Shown here one piece after another: positions 15,361 through 23,228 of a stretch of 47,551 nt of DNA; the stretch's first letter is position 1, and every line of letters starts with the position of its first letter. The stretch lies in assembly GCA_910584205.1 (NCBI GenBank), contig CAJUAA010000032.1:1-47551 (forward strand), in the 5' to 3' direction. The notes beneath the pieces are model-generated. The model had not been told where the DNA came from, searched no databases, and saw only the letters and a list, made by a program, of their open reading frames with translations. Position numbers and translations under genes: made by a program. The stretch comes from an uncultured Lachnospiraceae bacterium (GTDB lineage Bacteria > Bacillota > Clostridia > Lachnospirales > Lachnospiraceae).

Positions 15361-16561
15361 CTCCCACTCTCGTATCCTGTGCATTCCCCGCCTCCGGCAG
15401 ATACAGCCGCATGCCCGGCATAAGCAGGTCCGGATCCGGGCCGATGACGCTTCGATTCATCCGCCAGATCAGATCACAGCGCCTGCCCTGCCCATAGCAT
15501 CGGCCGGCAATGCTCCAGAGACAGTCGCCCGAAGCCACCACATAAGAATGATCCTCCAAGGTCGCCTCTACCTCTTCCGGCATCTGATAATGCTGCTGTC
15601 CCAGGTCCATTCCCTTTCCGTAGAAAAGCTCTCTCTCCACGGTCCCATTAGCCGCCGCTTTCCTGACTGCCGGTTTGCCGTACTGGGGACGAAGCTCATA
15701 CGTGCTCCCGTCCCCGCAGGAAAGTACCCAGTCCTCCAGCACCTGATAGGTATATTGTTCCAGCTGTCCGGTCTCCTCCTGATATTCCAGGCAGCAGAGC
15801 AGGATCTCGTCCTCCGTCACCGCCACCCAGAGGACGCAGTCTCCCTGCTCATCATACTGGTAGATCCGATACTCCCATGAACCGGTTTCATTCGTCCCCC
15901 AGTAGTCATAATACTGCAGCTCTGCCGTCAGCCGGCCGTCCTCATACTCCGCCTGATAACCGCGGTCAAAGAAAAGCTCCTCGCTGTAGCCATTGGGATC
16001 CGACCCCACATTTCTCCGGTAAGTCAGGCACCGGAGAAGCCTGCCCTCCTCATCATATTGAAACTCACTGTCCTCGAACAAATACCGGAATCCGATATAA
16101 TAACCGTCCTCATACGGGATGCTGTTGGATTTAAAATACAGGTACCGGCGTGCATGCCCGGTATCGTCCCGTTCATAGATACGCTCTTCGCAGTAACTGC
16201 TGCTGTCTCCGAGAATATTTGCCGTATATCCCAAAGCATAGAGCAGACGGTTCTGGCCGTCAAACGTTGCATGGCAGGATTTTGCGATCTCTTCCGCCTC
16301 ATAGCTCTGGTTGACCCAGAGATACTGACTGCCAAGGCTGTCCGGGCGGATGGGCTGCTCCTTATCATACGCACAGGTCTCCTGGCTGACCAGGCGGAAC
16401 CGGTCGTCCTCTTCATAGATCTCATGAAGCGGCCTCTCGGAACGTTCTCCTGCCTCCCTGCTGCCCGCGGCAAAGACACGGCCTCCAAATGCGTATAAAA
16501 TTCCTGACAGAAGAAGCCCCATACAGACGATGAGCTTCCACCGAACCAGAATACCCTTCAT
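15356..16561 (-). CDS. Secreted or membrane-anchored LysM-domain protein
   Basis: The 401-residue protein has a signal peptide or anchor (MKGILVRWKLIVCMGLLLSG through GGRVFAAGS). A long central part rich in Tyr, Asp and Glu follows, with repeated YDEEGRLL/YDEQGDCV units resembling YD-repeat strands. The C-terminal LysM domain begins SYVVASGDCLWSIAGRCYGQ and includes GPDPDLLMPGMRLYLP. LysM binds peptidoglycan, so the protein probably sits at the cell wall. The start is the ATG after AGGGAGGAATGAGC; an ATG six bases upstream is also possible. Confidence 0.8.
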   Translation of the reverse strand: MKGILVRWKLIVCMGLLLSGILYAFGGRVFAAGSREAGERSERPLHEIYEEDDRFRLVSQETCAYDKEQPIRPDSLGSQYLWVNQSYEAEEIAKSCHATFDGQNRLLYALGYTANILGDSSSYCEERIYERDDTGHARRYLYFKSNSIPYEDGYYIGFRYLFEDSEFQYDEEGRLLRCLTYRRNVGSDPNGYSEELFFDRGYQAEYEDGRLTAELQYYDYWGTNETGSWEYRIYQYDEQGDCVLWVAVTEDEILLCCLEYQEETGQLEQYTYQVLEDWVLSCGDGSTYELRPQYGKPAVRKAAANGTVERELFYGKGMDLGQQHYQMPEEVEATLEDHSYVVASGDCLWSIAGRCYGQGRRCDLIWRMNRSVIGPDPDLLMPGMRLYLPEAGNAQDTRVGD

Positions 16562-16645
16562 GCTCATTCCTCCCTCCGGCAGATCGACATTCCAATATCG
16601 CATTACCCGATTTTTGTCTGTACTCCAACCATATTTCCAATCTGC

Positions 16646-16797
16646 TCATAACAAACCATCCTTTCTTGATTTTTCTATAACCTGATTCAGCACATACCTC
16701 TTTAATACTCCATTTGGATGTGGTTTATGAAAGTTTATTACTTCGTCACTTCCAGCTTTGGTAAACTTCACTCCTGAACCAGTTCCGCCTTGTTTTA
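16646..16797 (-). pseudogene. Truncated HicA-type toxin gene
   Basis: The last 50 codons read ELKQGGTGSGVKFTKAGSDE, then FHKPHPNGVLKRYVLNQVIE, then KSRKDGLL. This is the C-terminal half of HicA-like mRNA interferases (HKPHP..LK.Y and a final EGLL-like end). The N-terminal strand is missing: upstream the frame runs into the end of the gene at 16851. No HicB antitoxin is next to it. It is therefore a relic and not a working toxin-antitoxin pair. Confidence 0.65.
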
Positions 16798-16850
16798 ATT
16801 CATATTTCTTCTTCAGACAGGATAACCGGCAGAACAAAGGCAGCCGGAAT

Positions 16851-17306
16851 TCAGTGGCCCCGCAGATCAAATTCATGAAAAATCGTATCATTGTCACCCC
16901 AGGAATACACGATAAAATAATCATTTCCCGATACATTGGTCTTAAATGTCAATTCTGCATGTTCTATCATATCTATAGTTTCACCCGCCTGCCGCTCAAC
17001 CGTACAATCCCATGCGTCTTCAGCCAGGCCTGCATAGTACATTTTTAATTCTTCGAGAGAACATCCGCTTTGAATCAGTATGGCTCCAAAATACTGCATC
17101 CCGTTGCCGTTCCCGGTTAATTTTCCCGCCTTATATACGGATTCGAGCATTTCCGTATGATCCGGTAGCGGCAAATCTGCAAGCTTGTCAGCTGTCTGCT
17201 CTGCGATACGATCATTTACGATTGGCGCCGTCAGGAAAAAAGCAGGCACAGCGATAACCACAATGGAAGCCACGGCAATCACTGTTCCTGCAAAACCTTT
17301 TACCAT
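16851..17306 (-). CDS. Membrane-anchored hypothetical protein
   Basis: The 151-residue protein has one N-terminal membrane segment or signal (VKGFAGTVIAVASIVVIAVP), followed by an extracytoplasmic part. That part includes a putative metal- or ligand-binding-like IDMIEHAELTFKTNVSGND and ends FHEFDLRGH. No family is recognised. A GGAAAGG site precedes the ATG. The gene lies 11 bases after the SUKH gene at 17318 and is probably in one transcript with it. Confidence 0.6.
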   Translation of the reverse strand: MVKGFAGTVIAVASIVVIAVPAFFLTAPIVNDRIAEQTADKLADLPLPDHTEMLESVYKAGKLTGNGNGMQYFGAILIQSGCSLEELKMYYAGLAEDAWDCTVERQAGETIDMIEHAELTFKTNVSGNDYFIVYSWGDNDTIFHEFDLRGH

Positions 17307-17317
17307 AACCTTTCCTC

Positions 17318-18004
17318 TTAATAACAATAATCCCGTTCCAGCTCTTCCTGCGTGGGAAATTTCGCTTCATTTTCATCGAGATAATCGCCGGTGCACGCAA
17401 ACCGGAGGAAATCGTTAAAATCTTTGCAGATATAAAGCCGCTGCTGTTCCATATAGTTCCTTACTGCGGACTTGTCGCTTCCATCCACTCCGTCCGCGAT
17501 CACCATGTCATAGACGCCTTCCTCGTGGATCGTGACAATGCCGCCGTTTACCAGATCAAGACAGGTCAGATATCCGTATACATTTCCAAGCTGGATAAAG
17601 CCTGCCTCCAGAAAGCATGGGCACCCGTCCGGCGTGCTTTGCTCTTTCTTCAGATTTTCCAGAAACTCCTGCCCGCTGCCGCCTTTGATATTGTGCCACT
17701 CGAATTCCACCATCGGTCCGATCTCGTCCTCCGTCAGGGGAACATAATCATTTTCCTCACGGGAGAACGTGTCTTCCCATGAGTTAGCGTAGGAGTCGCC
17801 GCAGAAGGACACCAGCACCGTCAGGTCCTCCGGCATCTGATAACTCAGAAGAAATTCGCGATACGGCACAGGCAGCTTATACCCAAGCCCCTCCTCAATC
17901 ACGGACAGATCCTGCTCTGTAAGTGCAGATTCTGTCAAAGGTTCTTTCCATCGCTGCGGTTCACGCTCTTTTAATATGTTCAGATACTTCCTGGCTGTTG
18001 TCAT
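17318..18004 (-). CDS. SMI1/KNR4 (SUKH) family protein
   Basis: The 228-residue protein has the SUKH signature: an N-terminal helix with LTEQDLSVIEEGLGYKLPVP followed by YREFLLSYQM, then beta strands and FIQLGNVYGYLTCLDL, and a final FNDFLRFAC. SUKH proteins commonly act as immunity proteins against secreted polymorphic toxins, but many are orphans. No toxin gene is next to it. The downstream neighbour is a membrane-anchored hypothetical. Confidence 0.8.
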   Translation of the reverse strand: MTTARKYLNILKEREPQRWKEPLTESALTEQDLSVIEEGLGYKLPVPYREFLLSYQMPEDLTVLVSFCGDSYANSWEDTFSREENDYVPLTEDEIGPMVEFEWHNIKGGSGQEFLENLKKEQSTPDGCPCFLEAGFIQLGNVYGYLTCLDLVNGGIVTIHEEGVYDMVIADGVDGSDKSAVRNYMEQQRLYICKDFNDFLRFACTGDYLDENEAKFPTQEELERDYCY

Positions 18005-18146
18005 AGAAACATCTCCTTCTCATCAAAAATATCTTCATTTCCTGCTGCTTTTCTGCTGGCGGTTCTTCTCTTTTTTTACTGAATAATCCCATAATATGTC
18101 TTCCTCTTTCCTATCTTCGGCTCCAGGCTTCCGATCTTTCTTCCGC

Positions 18147-18491
18147 TTATCGTTTCAAAAGGTCCTGATACCACTGATACGTCGGCTTTACCCCTTCCTC
18201 CTGCTCAAACTTTTCCTCCAGGCTTCCATAAAAATACCACTGAAGCAGCGTCTTCAGATCCGGCAGGGCCTCATGTCCGTGAAGCAGTCCGTCTTCTCCC
18301 AGATAATATTCATCCCACTCAAACTCCTCATGATCGAACCAGACCAGGGACCATGTTTCTTTCCGGTTCTCATCTATCTGCTCCTCCGGTCTGGATAGAT
18401 CGATGCAGAGAGGTCCCCAGCCGGCTCCCCAGTCGCCGATGGGAATCAGATTTCGAAAACAGTCCTCCGGCAATTTTTTAACATCGGACAT
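18147..18491 (-). CDS. SUKH-like (SMI1/KNR4-type) small protein, possibly truncated
   Basis: The 114-residue protein begins MSDVKKLPEDCFRNLIPIGD and contains WGPLCIDLSRPEEQ, TWSLVWFDHEEFEW and DLKTLLQWYFYGSLEEKF. This resembles the C-terminal half of SUKH-fold immunity proteins and lacks the N-terminal helix with the LP.y..f motif. It may be a short variant or a 5'-truncated gene. It precedes the full SUKH gene by about 140 bases on the same strand. Confidence 0.55.
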   Translation of the reverse strand: MSDVKKLPEDCFRNLIPIGDWGAGWGPLCIDLSRPEEQIDENRKETWSLVWFDHEEFEWDEYYLGEDGLLHGHEALPDLKTLLQWYFYGSLEEKFEQEEGVKPTYQWYQDLLKR

Positions 18492-18600
18492 CTATATTAT
18501 ACATAAGTATTGCAGGATGGACAAGTACGATTGTGGCATTATGGACGTGATTGAGCTGGTCAGTGACGACTTTATAAAGTCTATTCCCTCTGAAAAGTGA

Positions 18601-18879
18601 TTGCGATATAATGGAGCCATCAACAAGCTGCATCTTGAAGGATCTTTCCGGTTGTCCTATAATGGCTCCCTATTTGTGAAGGAAGGGCTCGGATATCTTC
18701 TGTCTTTTCAGCACCTCATTGATACAAGTCCTGGCAGCGGGCTTGTTTTTCGCCCGCTGACACCGGCCCTTGAAACAAAAATTTATCTGATATGGAAAAA
18801 ATATCAGGTATTTACCCCTGTTGCACAACGGCTTTTGGAATACTTAAAGGATAAGTTTGAGGCTATCCCATCACAGTAA
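18601..18879 (+). pseudogene. LysR-type regulator relic (C-terminal part only)
   Basis: The plus strand reads LHLEGSFRLSYNGSLFVKEG, then LGYLLSFQHLIDTSPGSGLV, then FRPLTPALETKIYLIWKKYQ, ending EYLKDKF. This matches the last third of the substrate-binding domain of LysR regulators. An in-frame TGA sits just before it at 18598-18600 and no DNA-binding domain is found upstream. The gene is a decayed remnant and stands alone on the plus strand among minus-strand genes. Confidence 0.7.
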
Positions 18880-18890
18880 ATATACCTGCT

Positions 18891-18958
18891 GGCCAATTTG
18901 GCCGGAAACCGGCTGTTTTCGCTTGAGTTTCCTCAGCGAACCGCCGGTTTGGCCGGAT
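18891..18958. terminator. Large imperfect hairpin between the LysR relic and the BlaR1-like gene
   Basis: GGCCGGAAACCGGC (18900-18913) pairs with GCCGGTTTGGCC (18943-18954) apart from a two-base bulge. An inner pair (TTCGCTTGAG against CTCAGCGAA) extends the stem. It lies between the ends of two convergent coding regions and may act as a terminator in both directions. Neither side has a good U-tract, so it could also be a repeat-type palindrome. Confidence 0.5.
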
Positions 18959-19010
18959 TTTCAGGAGTCACAGTTTGCAGAGTCGCTTAACTGGCATCAG
19001 AAGCAGGATG

Positions 19011-22000
19011 TCACTCTGGCGGGTAAGGCTCCGTATCACTGAAACCGACGTTCCGCAGCGAAAACTGATAGCCGTCCCAGACCACGTCCGCCGTGACGGC
19101 GCAACCGTTGTACTCCGCCGTCCCCGGCGCGTCCTCATCCCAGAACTCCAGTTCTGCACGGACCCGGATCTTTCCTTCCGCTTCGTCAAAGAAAAAACCG
19201 ACCAGCTGCCCGGCGCTCACCGACTGAAAGCTTCGTCCGCCCTCTTCGTCCTCCACGGGATCTCCCGCAGGTTCTCTGTCAACGTATGCCTGCAGGCCAT
19301 GCTCTGTCCGCTCCCAGGTAATGCGTTCCATCAGCTGTTCTGTAAAATCCTCCTCCAGAAACTGAGATACCCAGGCACCATTATCCTTGAAATCCGCCAG
19401 AAGCAGGGAGTCGATGCTGCAGCCCGTCCCGTGTTTGAGATTGAACCGGATGGCGAGTTCCGTAATGCCGTCATGGTCCAGATCCGCCTCCATCAGCTCC
19501 GGGCACATCTGATAGTTGGACATGTACGGGTGGTTGATCTCCGTGTACCGCCCGTTTCTGGCCAGCAGCATGGACCGGTAGTCTCCTTTTCCGTACAGCG
19601 TCCAGTATTCCGTCTCTCCGAGAAGATATATGTTCCGCCGCTCTGAGGCATCCGGCTCCATGGGCAGCTCCTGAAACCGTTCCCGTACATCCACCGCATG
19701 CTCCAGATCCCAGCCTTCCGCTTCCATTCCCACCGGATACCCCACCATGGGCTCCGTATACCAGGAGTCGTCTTCCCATCCCGGCGTCAGACGGTCGGGA
19801 AACCAGATGCCGATTCCGCCCTGGCCGCTGACGGTCAGGTGCACCTCTTCCGGCGCCGGCTCCAGAGAACCGTCTGTTCCCGCGCTCCCGCCGGTCAGAT
19901 GGCTCACCGTCACATAGACCAGCTCCGGAAAAAGATTCAGCTCCGAATATGCCACGCTGTCCCCTCTTTGAAACTCCCAGTCGATGCAGACATTGCCTAT
20001 CGCCGGTTCCGCGTCTCCGGCCGCCGGAAGCATCGCCTCCATGTCAAGAAGCATCTCTTCTTTTTTCTGATCTTTCTTCTGATCCGGCAGAACGCGCACC
20101 AGACTGTTCACGGGACCGTATACCGGATGATCCGTTTTCTTCTCCGCCAGCAGCGTATGGGTTTCCTCATCCGCACGCAGAAGTTTCAGCCCTTCCCCCA
20201 TCTGTTCCTCCTCTGTAAAATCGTAATCCGTCCGAAACAGTTCCAGCGTCAGGTCCTCCCGGCTTTTGTACCGCTGAAAATAAAGATAACCGTCCATCAT
20301 GGCAAAATACGGAAGCCCGGTCAGTTCTTTGCTCAAAAGGGCGCCCGACCCCAGTTCATACGACCAGCAGAGTATTTTGGAACTGTCCATATCTCCTCCG
20401 GAATCTCCGGTGGCAAAGACCAGGCGGTTCCTTTCCTTGTCTGCATAAAACGCCAGAATCTCTTCCGCAGGTATTCCTTCCTTCATCAAATGCGGCCGTT
20501 CCGTCCGATCGATCTCCCGGATACAGCCCACCTGCAGGCCGTCCGCCTCCTGCCTGGAAGTGTACAGAAAGCCCCCGTATTTTCCCAGATAAGATATCCC
20601 GTCTCCGGAAAACTGTCCGGTCTGCTCCGTCTGCGTGTCATACCATCCCAGAGATTCTCCGCTGCCGCTGTCCGCCGGAAACATACAGTACAGAACCTGC
20701 CCATACTCCGTACTGTCTACGATCCTTCCGTCAAACAGCCACCGGAAACCGCTGCCGTCCGTCTCATACCGACAGACATGCCAAGCTCCATCGTCTCCCT
20801 GAACCGAGCTGTAGAGAGCCTCCCCGTCGGAATACAGCGGCACGCCGTCCATATAATAATATTCTCCCGCCACGCAGACGATCTCTCCGCCGTTATTGAC
20901 CACCAGCCCTTCCTGAGCGTCCTCCGGAGGCTCTTCGCCCTCCGGCAGCGGCTCCGCCTCCTGTATCCGGTTCTCCGAAGCCTCCGGCTCTTTTGCCGGG
21001 CGGAACAGAAGGCCCGCCGCCACGCCGGCTGCGCACAGCATGGCCGCCGCGGAGATCCAGATGCTTTTTTTCCGGAAACGGAGTACATTCTGAATCCGGG
21101 ACTTGACGGAAGGTTCTCCGAATCCCAGCGGACTCAGGATAAAACGATTCTGTCCGGCGGCGTATTTCAGAAGGCTTTCCGCATACGCCTTTTTGATATT
21201 ATTTTCACAGTTCCCAAGAACCGCCTCGTCGCAGGAGATCTCCATATCCCTGCAGCACAGTGCATATGCGGTCCATACAAGCGGGTTGAACCAGTGCACC
21301 ACCGCCACCGCCTGGATCAGCAGTTTCACCAGATGGTCCCCGCGGCTTCGATGGACCTTCTCATGGGCCAGGATATAGGCCCGTTCGCTTTCTTCCAGGC
21401 CGGACGGCAGATAGATGGCCGGACGGAACACGCCCCACAGAAACGGCGACGGCACGCCGTCGGCTTCCACGATCCGGTCCCTGTCCTCCCGCTTCGGCCG
21501 GCCGTAACCGGAGCATCTGCGGGACATGCGGTACAGAGCGGACAGCTGACACAGAGCTAACAGTACGATTCCAAGAAACCATACTGCCTCCGCTCCCGCC
21601 AGCCAGGTCCCCCAGTCCGGGCGGAACTGACGCGTCTCCTGAACTTCCGTACCTTTCCGGCTCTCTTTTGGTCCGCCCGTTTCTTCCCGGGCAGCGCCCG
21701 GTTCGGCGGACGCTTCCGCCATCTGCTGCAGCTGTCCGGAGGAAATTCCCTTCGGCGACAGACGGTGCAGCATCACCTGCGGTTCCTGCCATCCGTCCGG
21801 ACCTTCCAGGGCCTCCTCCTGTCCGGCCCGGTCTCCCGTAAGCAGTTCCTCCGCCATCACATCCTCCAGTGACAGCTCCGCCACCTGCCTGGGAATCAGG
21901 CTGTAATTCCCAGGCACGGATATGGGCAGGCACAGCCCGGCAAACATCAGCACCCACAGATAATACGCATAGACGCTCCCGCATCTTTTCAGCAGAACAC

Positions 22001-22079
22001 GGGCTGCCAGCACGATCCCGATGCTGTAGCTGCCCACCAGACTCATCTGAAGTACCTTCGCAAATATTGCACCCTGCAT
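19011..22079 (-). CDS. BlaR1/MecR1-like M56 family membrane metallopeptidase with a large C-terminal sensor region
   Basis: The 1022-residue protein has the M56 architecture: N-terminal membrane helices (residues about 12-55 and 160-185) and a zinc protease domain. Motifs are HEKVH at 239-243 and CRDMEISCDEAVLG near 277-290. A fourth membrane helix follows at about 339-358. The remaining 660 residues are extracellular and lack the penicillin-binding SxxK domain of BlaR1. They begin with propeller-like strands (EYYYMDGVPLYSDGEALYSS) and end in a beta-rich part. It probably senses an external signal and cleaves a repressor. No BlaI-type repressor gene is adjacent. AAGGAGGATGGATCT precedes the ATG. 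Confidence 0.85.
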   Translation of the reverse strand: MQGAIFAKVLQMSLVGSYSIGIVLAARVLLKRCGSVYAYYLWVLMFAGLCLPISVPGNYSLIPRQVAELSLEDVMAEELLTGDRAGQEEALEGPDGWQEPQVMLHRLSPKGISSGQLQQMAEASAEPGAAREETGGPKESRKGTEVQETRQFRPDWGTWLAGAEAVWFLGIVLLALCQLSALYRMSRRCSGYGRPKREDRDRIVEADGVPSPFLWGVFRPAIYLPSGLEESERAYILAHEKVHRSRGDHLVKLLIQAVAVVHWFNPLVWTAYALCCRDMEISCDEAVLGNCENNIKKAYAESLLKYAAGQNRFILSPLGFGEPSVKSRIQNVLRFRKKSIWISAAAMLCAAGVAAGLLFRPAKEPEASENRIQEAEPLPEGEEPPEDAQEGLVVNNGGEIVCVAGEYYYMDGVPLYSDGEALYSSVQGDDGAWHVCRYETDGSGFRWLFDGRIVDSTEYGQVLYCMFPADSGSGESLGWYDTQTEQTGQFSGDGISYLGKYGGFLYTSRQEADGLQVGCIREIDRTERPHLMKEGIPAEEILAFYADKERNRLVFATGDSGGDMDSSKILCWSYELGSGALLSKELTGLPYFAMMDGYLYFQRYKSREDLTLELFRTDYDFTEEEQMGEGLKLLRADEETHTLLAEKKTDHPVYGPVNSLVRVLPDQKKDQKKEEMLLDMEAMLPAAGDAEPAIGNVCIDWEFQRGDSVAYSELNLFPELVYVTVSHLTGGSAGTDGSLEPAPEEVHLTVSGQGGIGIWFPDRLTPGWEDDSWYTEPMVGYPVGMEAEGWDLEHAVDVRERFQELPMEPDASERRNIYLLGETEYWTLYGKGDYRSMLLARNGRYTEINHPYMSNYQMCPELMEADLDHDGITELAIRFNLKHGTGCSIDSLLLADFKDNGAWVSQFLEEDFTEQLMERITWERTEHGLQAYVDREPAGDPVEDEEGGRSFQSVSAGQLVGFFFDEAEGKIRVRAELEFWDEDAPGTAEYNGCAVTADVVWDGYQFSLRNVGFSDTEPYPPE

Positions 22080-22187
22080 AGATCCATCCTCCTTTTATGT
22101 ATGACCGCCGTGAAAGACAGGCCGTCCCGCCTTCCAGTGCTTTGCCTCCGAATTATATGGTTTATTTTTTATAGACCTTATATAGTC

Positions 22188-22216
22188 AGTTTAAACTCTT
22201 TAGACCAGTTTGTCAA
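22188..22216 (-). promoter_or_regulatory. Promoter of the BlaR1-like gene
   Basis: On the minus strand a consensus TTGACA (22216-22211), a 17-base spacer and TAAACT (22193-22188) form a strong promoter. The -10 lies within the perfect palindrome AGTTTAAACT (22188-22197), a possible operator. GGTCTA occurs on both sides (about 22201-22206 and 22173-22178). The rest of 22080-22417 is non-coding; no clear promoter for the plus-strand gene at 22418 was identified. Confidence 0.75.
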
Positions 22217-22417
22217 CAAAAACATAACTTTTGTAACCGTATTCCTTTGTTATGGTAAAAACTTCTGGAATTTTTTTCTGTTTTGTGGGAAAATACAGAT
22301 ATCTGATATTTGGAAACTGTCGGAAACGTACGAGAGGCGGCACATGGACCGAAGCTCTGTACGTGCGCGCATTCCATGCCGTTCAGGCAGCAGAAAAAAC
22401 ACGCGAGGTACACAATC

Positions 22418-23179
22418 ATGAACTATGAGGAAATTACAGAACTGGTGCACAGCACCAGAAGCATCATTTTTGACGAAGAAATGGCCCACGCGGTCACCAT
22501 AAAGGGCGCCGCCGACTATGTGACAAAAGTGGATCTGGCGGTACAGGAATATATGCGGAAGGAACTAAAGCGCCTGACGCCGGACGTGCTCCTGCTCTCC
22601 GAAGAGCAGGAAAACCGGGATCTGGACGAAAAAAAGACCTACTGGATTCTGGACCCCATCGACGGCACCACCAATCTGATACACGATTACCGGATGAGCG
22701 CCGTATCCCTGGGGCTCTATGAAAACAGGCGGATCACCTTCGGCGTCGTCTACAATCCGTTTACGGAAGAAACCTTTCACGCCGTCCGCGGGCAGGGCGC
22801 CTTCCTGAACCAAAGGCCCATCCGGGTATCCCACCGGGACGCGCTGGACACCTGCGTCATTTCCTTTGGTTCCAGTCCTTATGAAAAAGAAAAAGCCCGC
22901 ATGCTTTTTCCGATCTTTCAGAATATCTTCATGCAGACCGCCGATTTCCGCAGAAGCGCTTCCGCCGCCCTGGATCTGTGCTATGTGGCCGCAGGCCGCG
23001 TGGACGGCTTTCTGGAATATAATCTGAAGCCATGGGATTATGCTGCCGGCGCGCTGATTGTCGAAGAAGCAGGGGGCACGATCGCCGACTGGAAAAACCA
23101 GCCTCTCCCGTATCTTCGGAATTCCGGCATTCTTACCGCCACGCCGGAGATCTACGAAAGGCTGAGGGCATTTTTATAA
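22418..23179 (+). CDS. Inositol monophosphatase family protein
   Basis: The 253-residue protein begins MNYEEITELVHSTRSIIFDE. It has the family's metal-binding motifs WILDPIDGTTNLIHDY and, near the C-terminus, WDYAAGALIVEEAGGTIADW, plus LSEEQE with the first metal-binding Glu. These Mg-dependent phosphatases act on inositol phosphates or on 3'-phosphoadenosine nucleotides; the sequence does not tell which. The ribosome site (GAGG, 11 bases from the ATG) is weak. It is the only plus-strand gene between 18880 and 44464. Confidence 0.88.
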   Translation: MNYEEITELVHSTRSIIFDEEMAHAVTIKGAADYVTKVDLAVQEYMRKELKRLTPDVLLLSEEQENRDLDEKKTYWILDPIDGTTNLIHDYRMSAVSLGLYENRRITFGVVYNPFTEETFHAVRGQGAFLNQRPIRVSHRDALDTCVISFGSSPYEKEKARMLFPIFQNIFMQTADFRRSASAALDLCYVAAGRVDGFLEYNLKPWDYAAGALIVEEAGGTIADWKNQPLPYLRNSGILTATPEIYERLRAFL

Positions 23180-23185
23180 ATGCCC
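23166..23185 (+). terminator. Short hairpin overlapping the stop codon of the phosphatase gene
   Basis: GGGCATTT (23166-23173) pairs with AAATGCCC (23178-23185) across TTAT. It lies between two converging genes and is followed on the plus strand by a T-rich but interrupted tract, so it may end the phosphatase transcript. Confidence 0.45.
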
Positions 23186-23228
23186 CCGGCCTTTCTTTCG
23201 CAATCAGAACATATGTTCTCATTCCGGT

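Noticed and set aside
16798..16936. Extension of the HicA-like frame to 96 codons
   Set aside because: The extra N-terminal part overlaps the end of the gene at 16851 and has no resemblance to HicA.
19698..21560. 620-codon plus-strand frame
   Set aside because: It is antisense to the BlaR1-like gene, whose motifs are clear, and its composition (Arg, Pro, His rich) is typical of a complementary-strand shadow.
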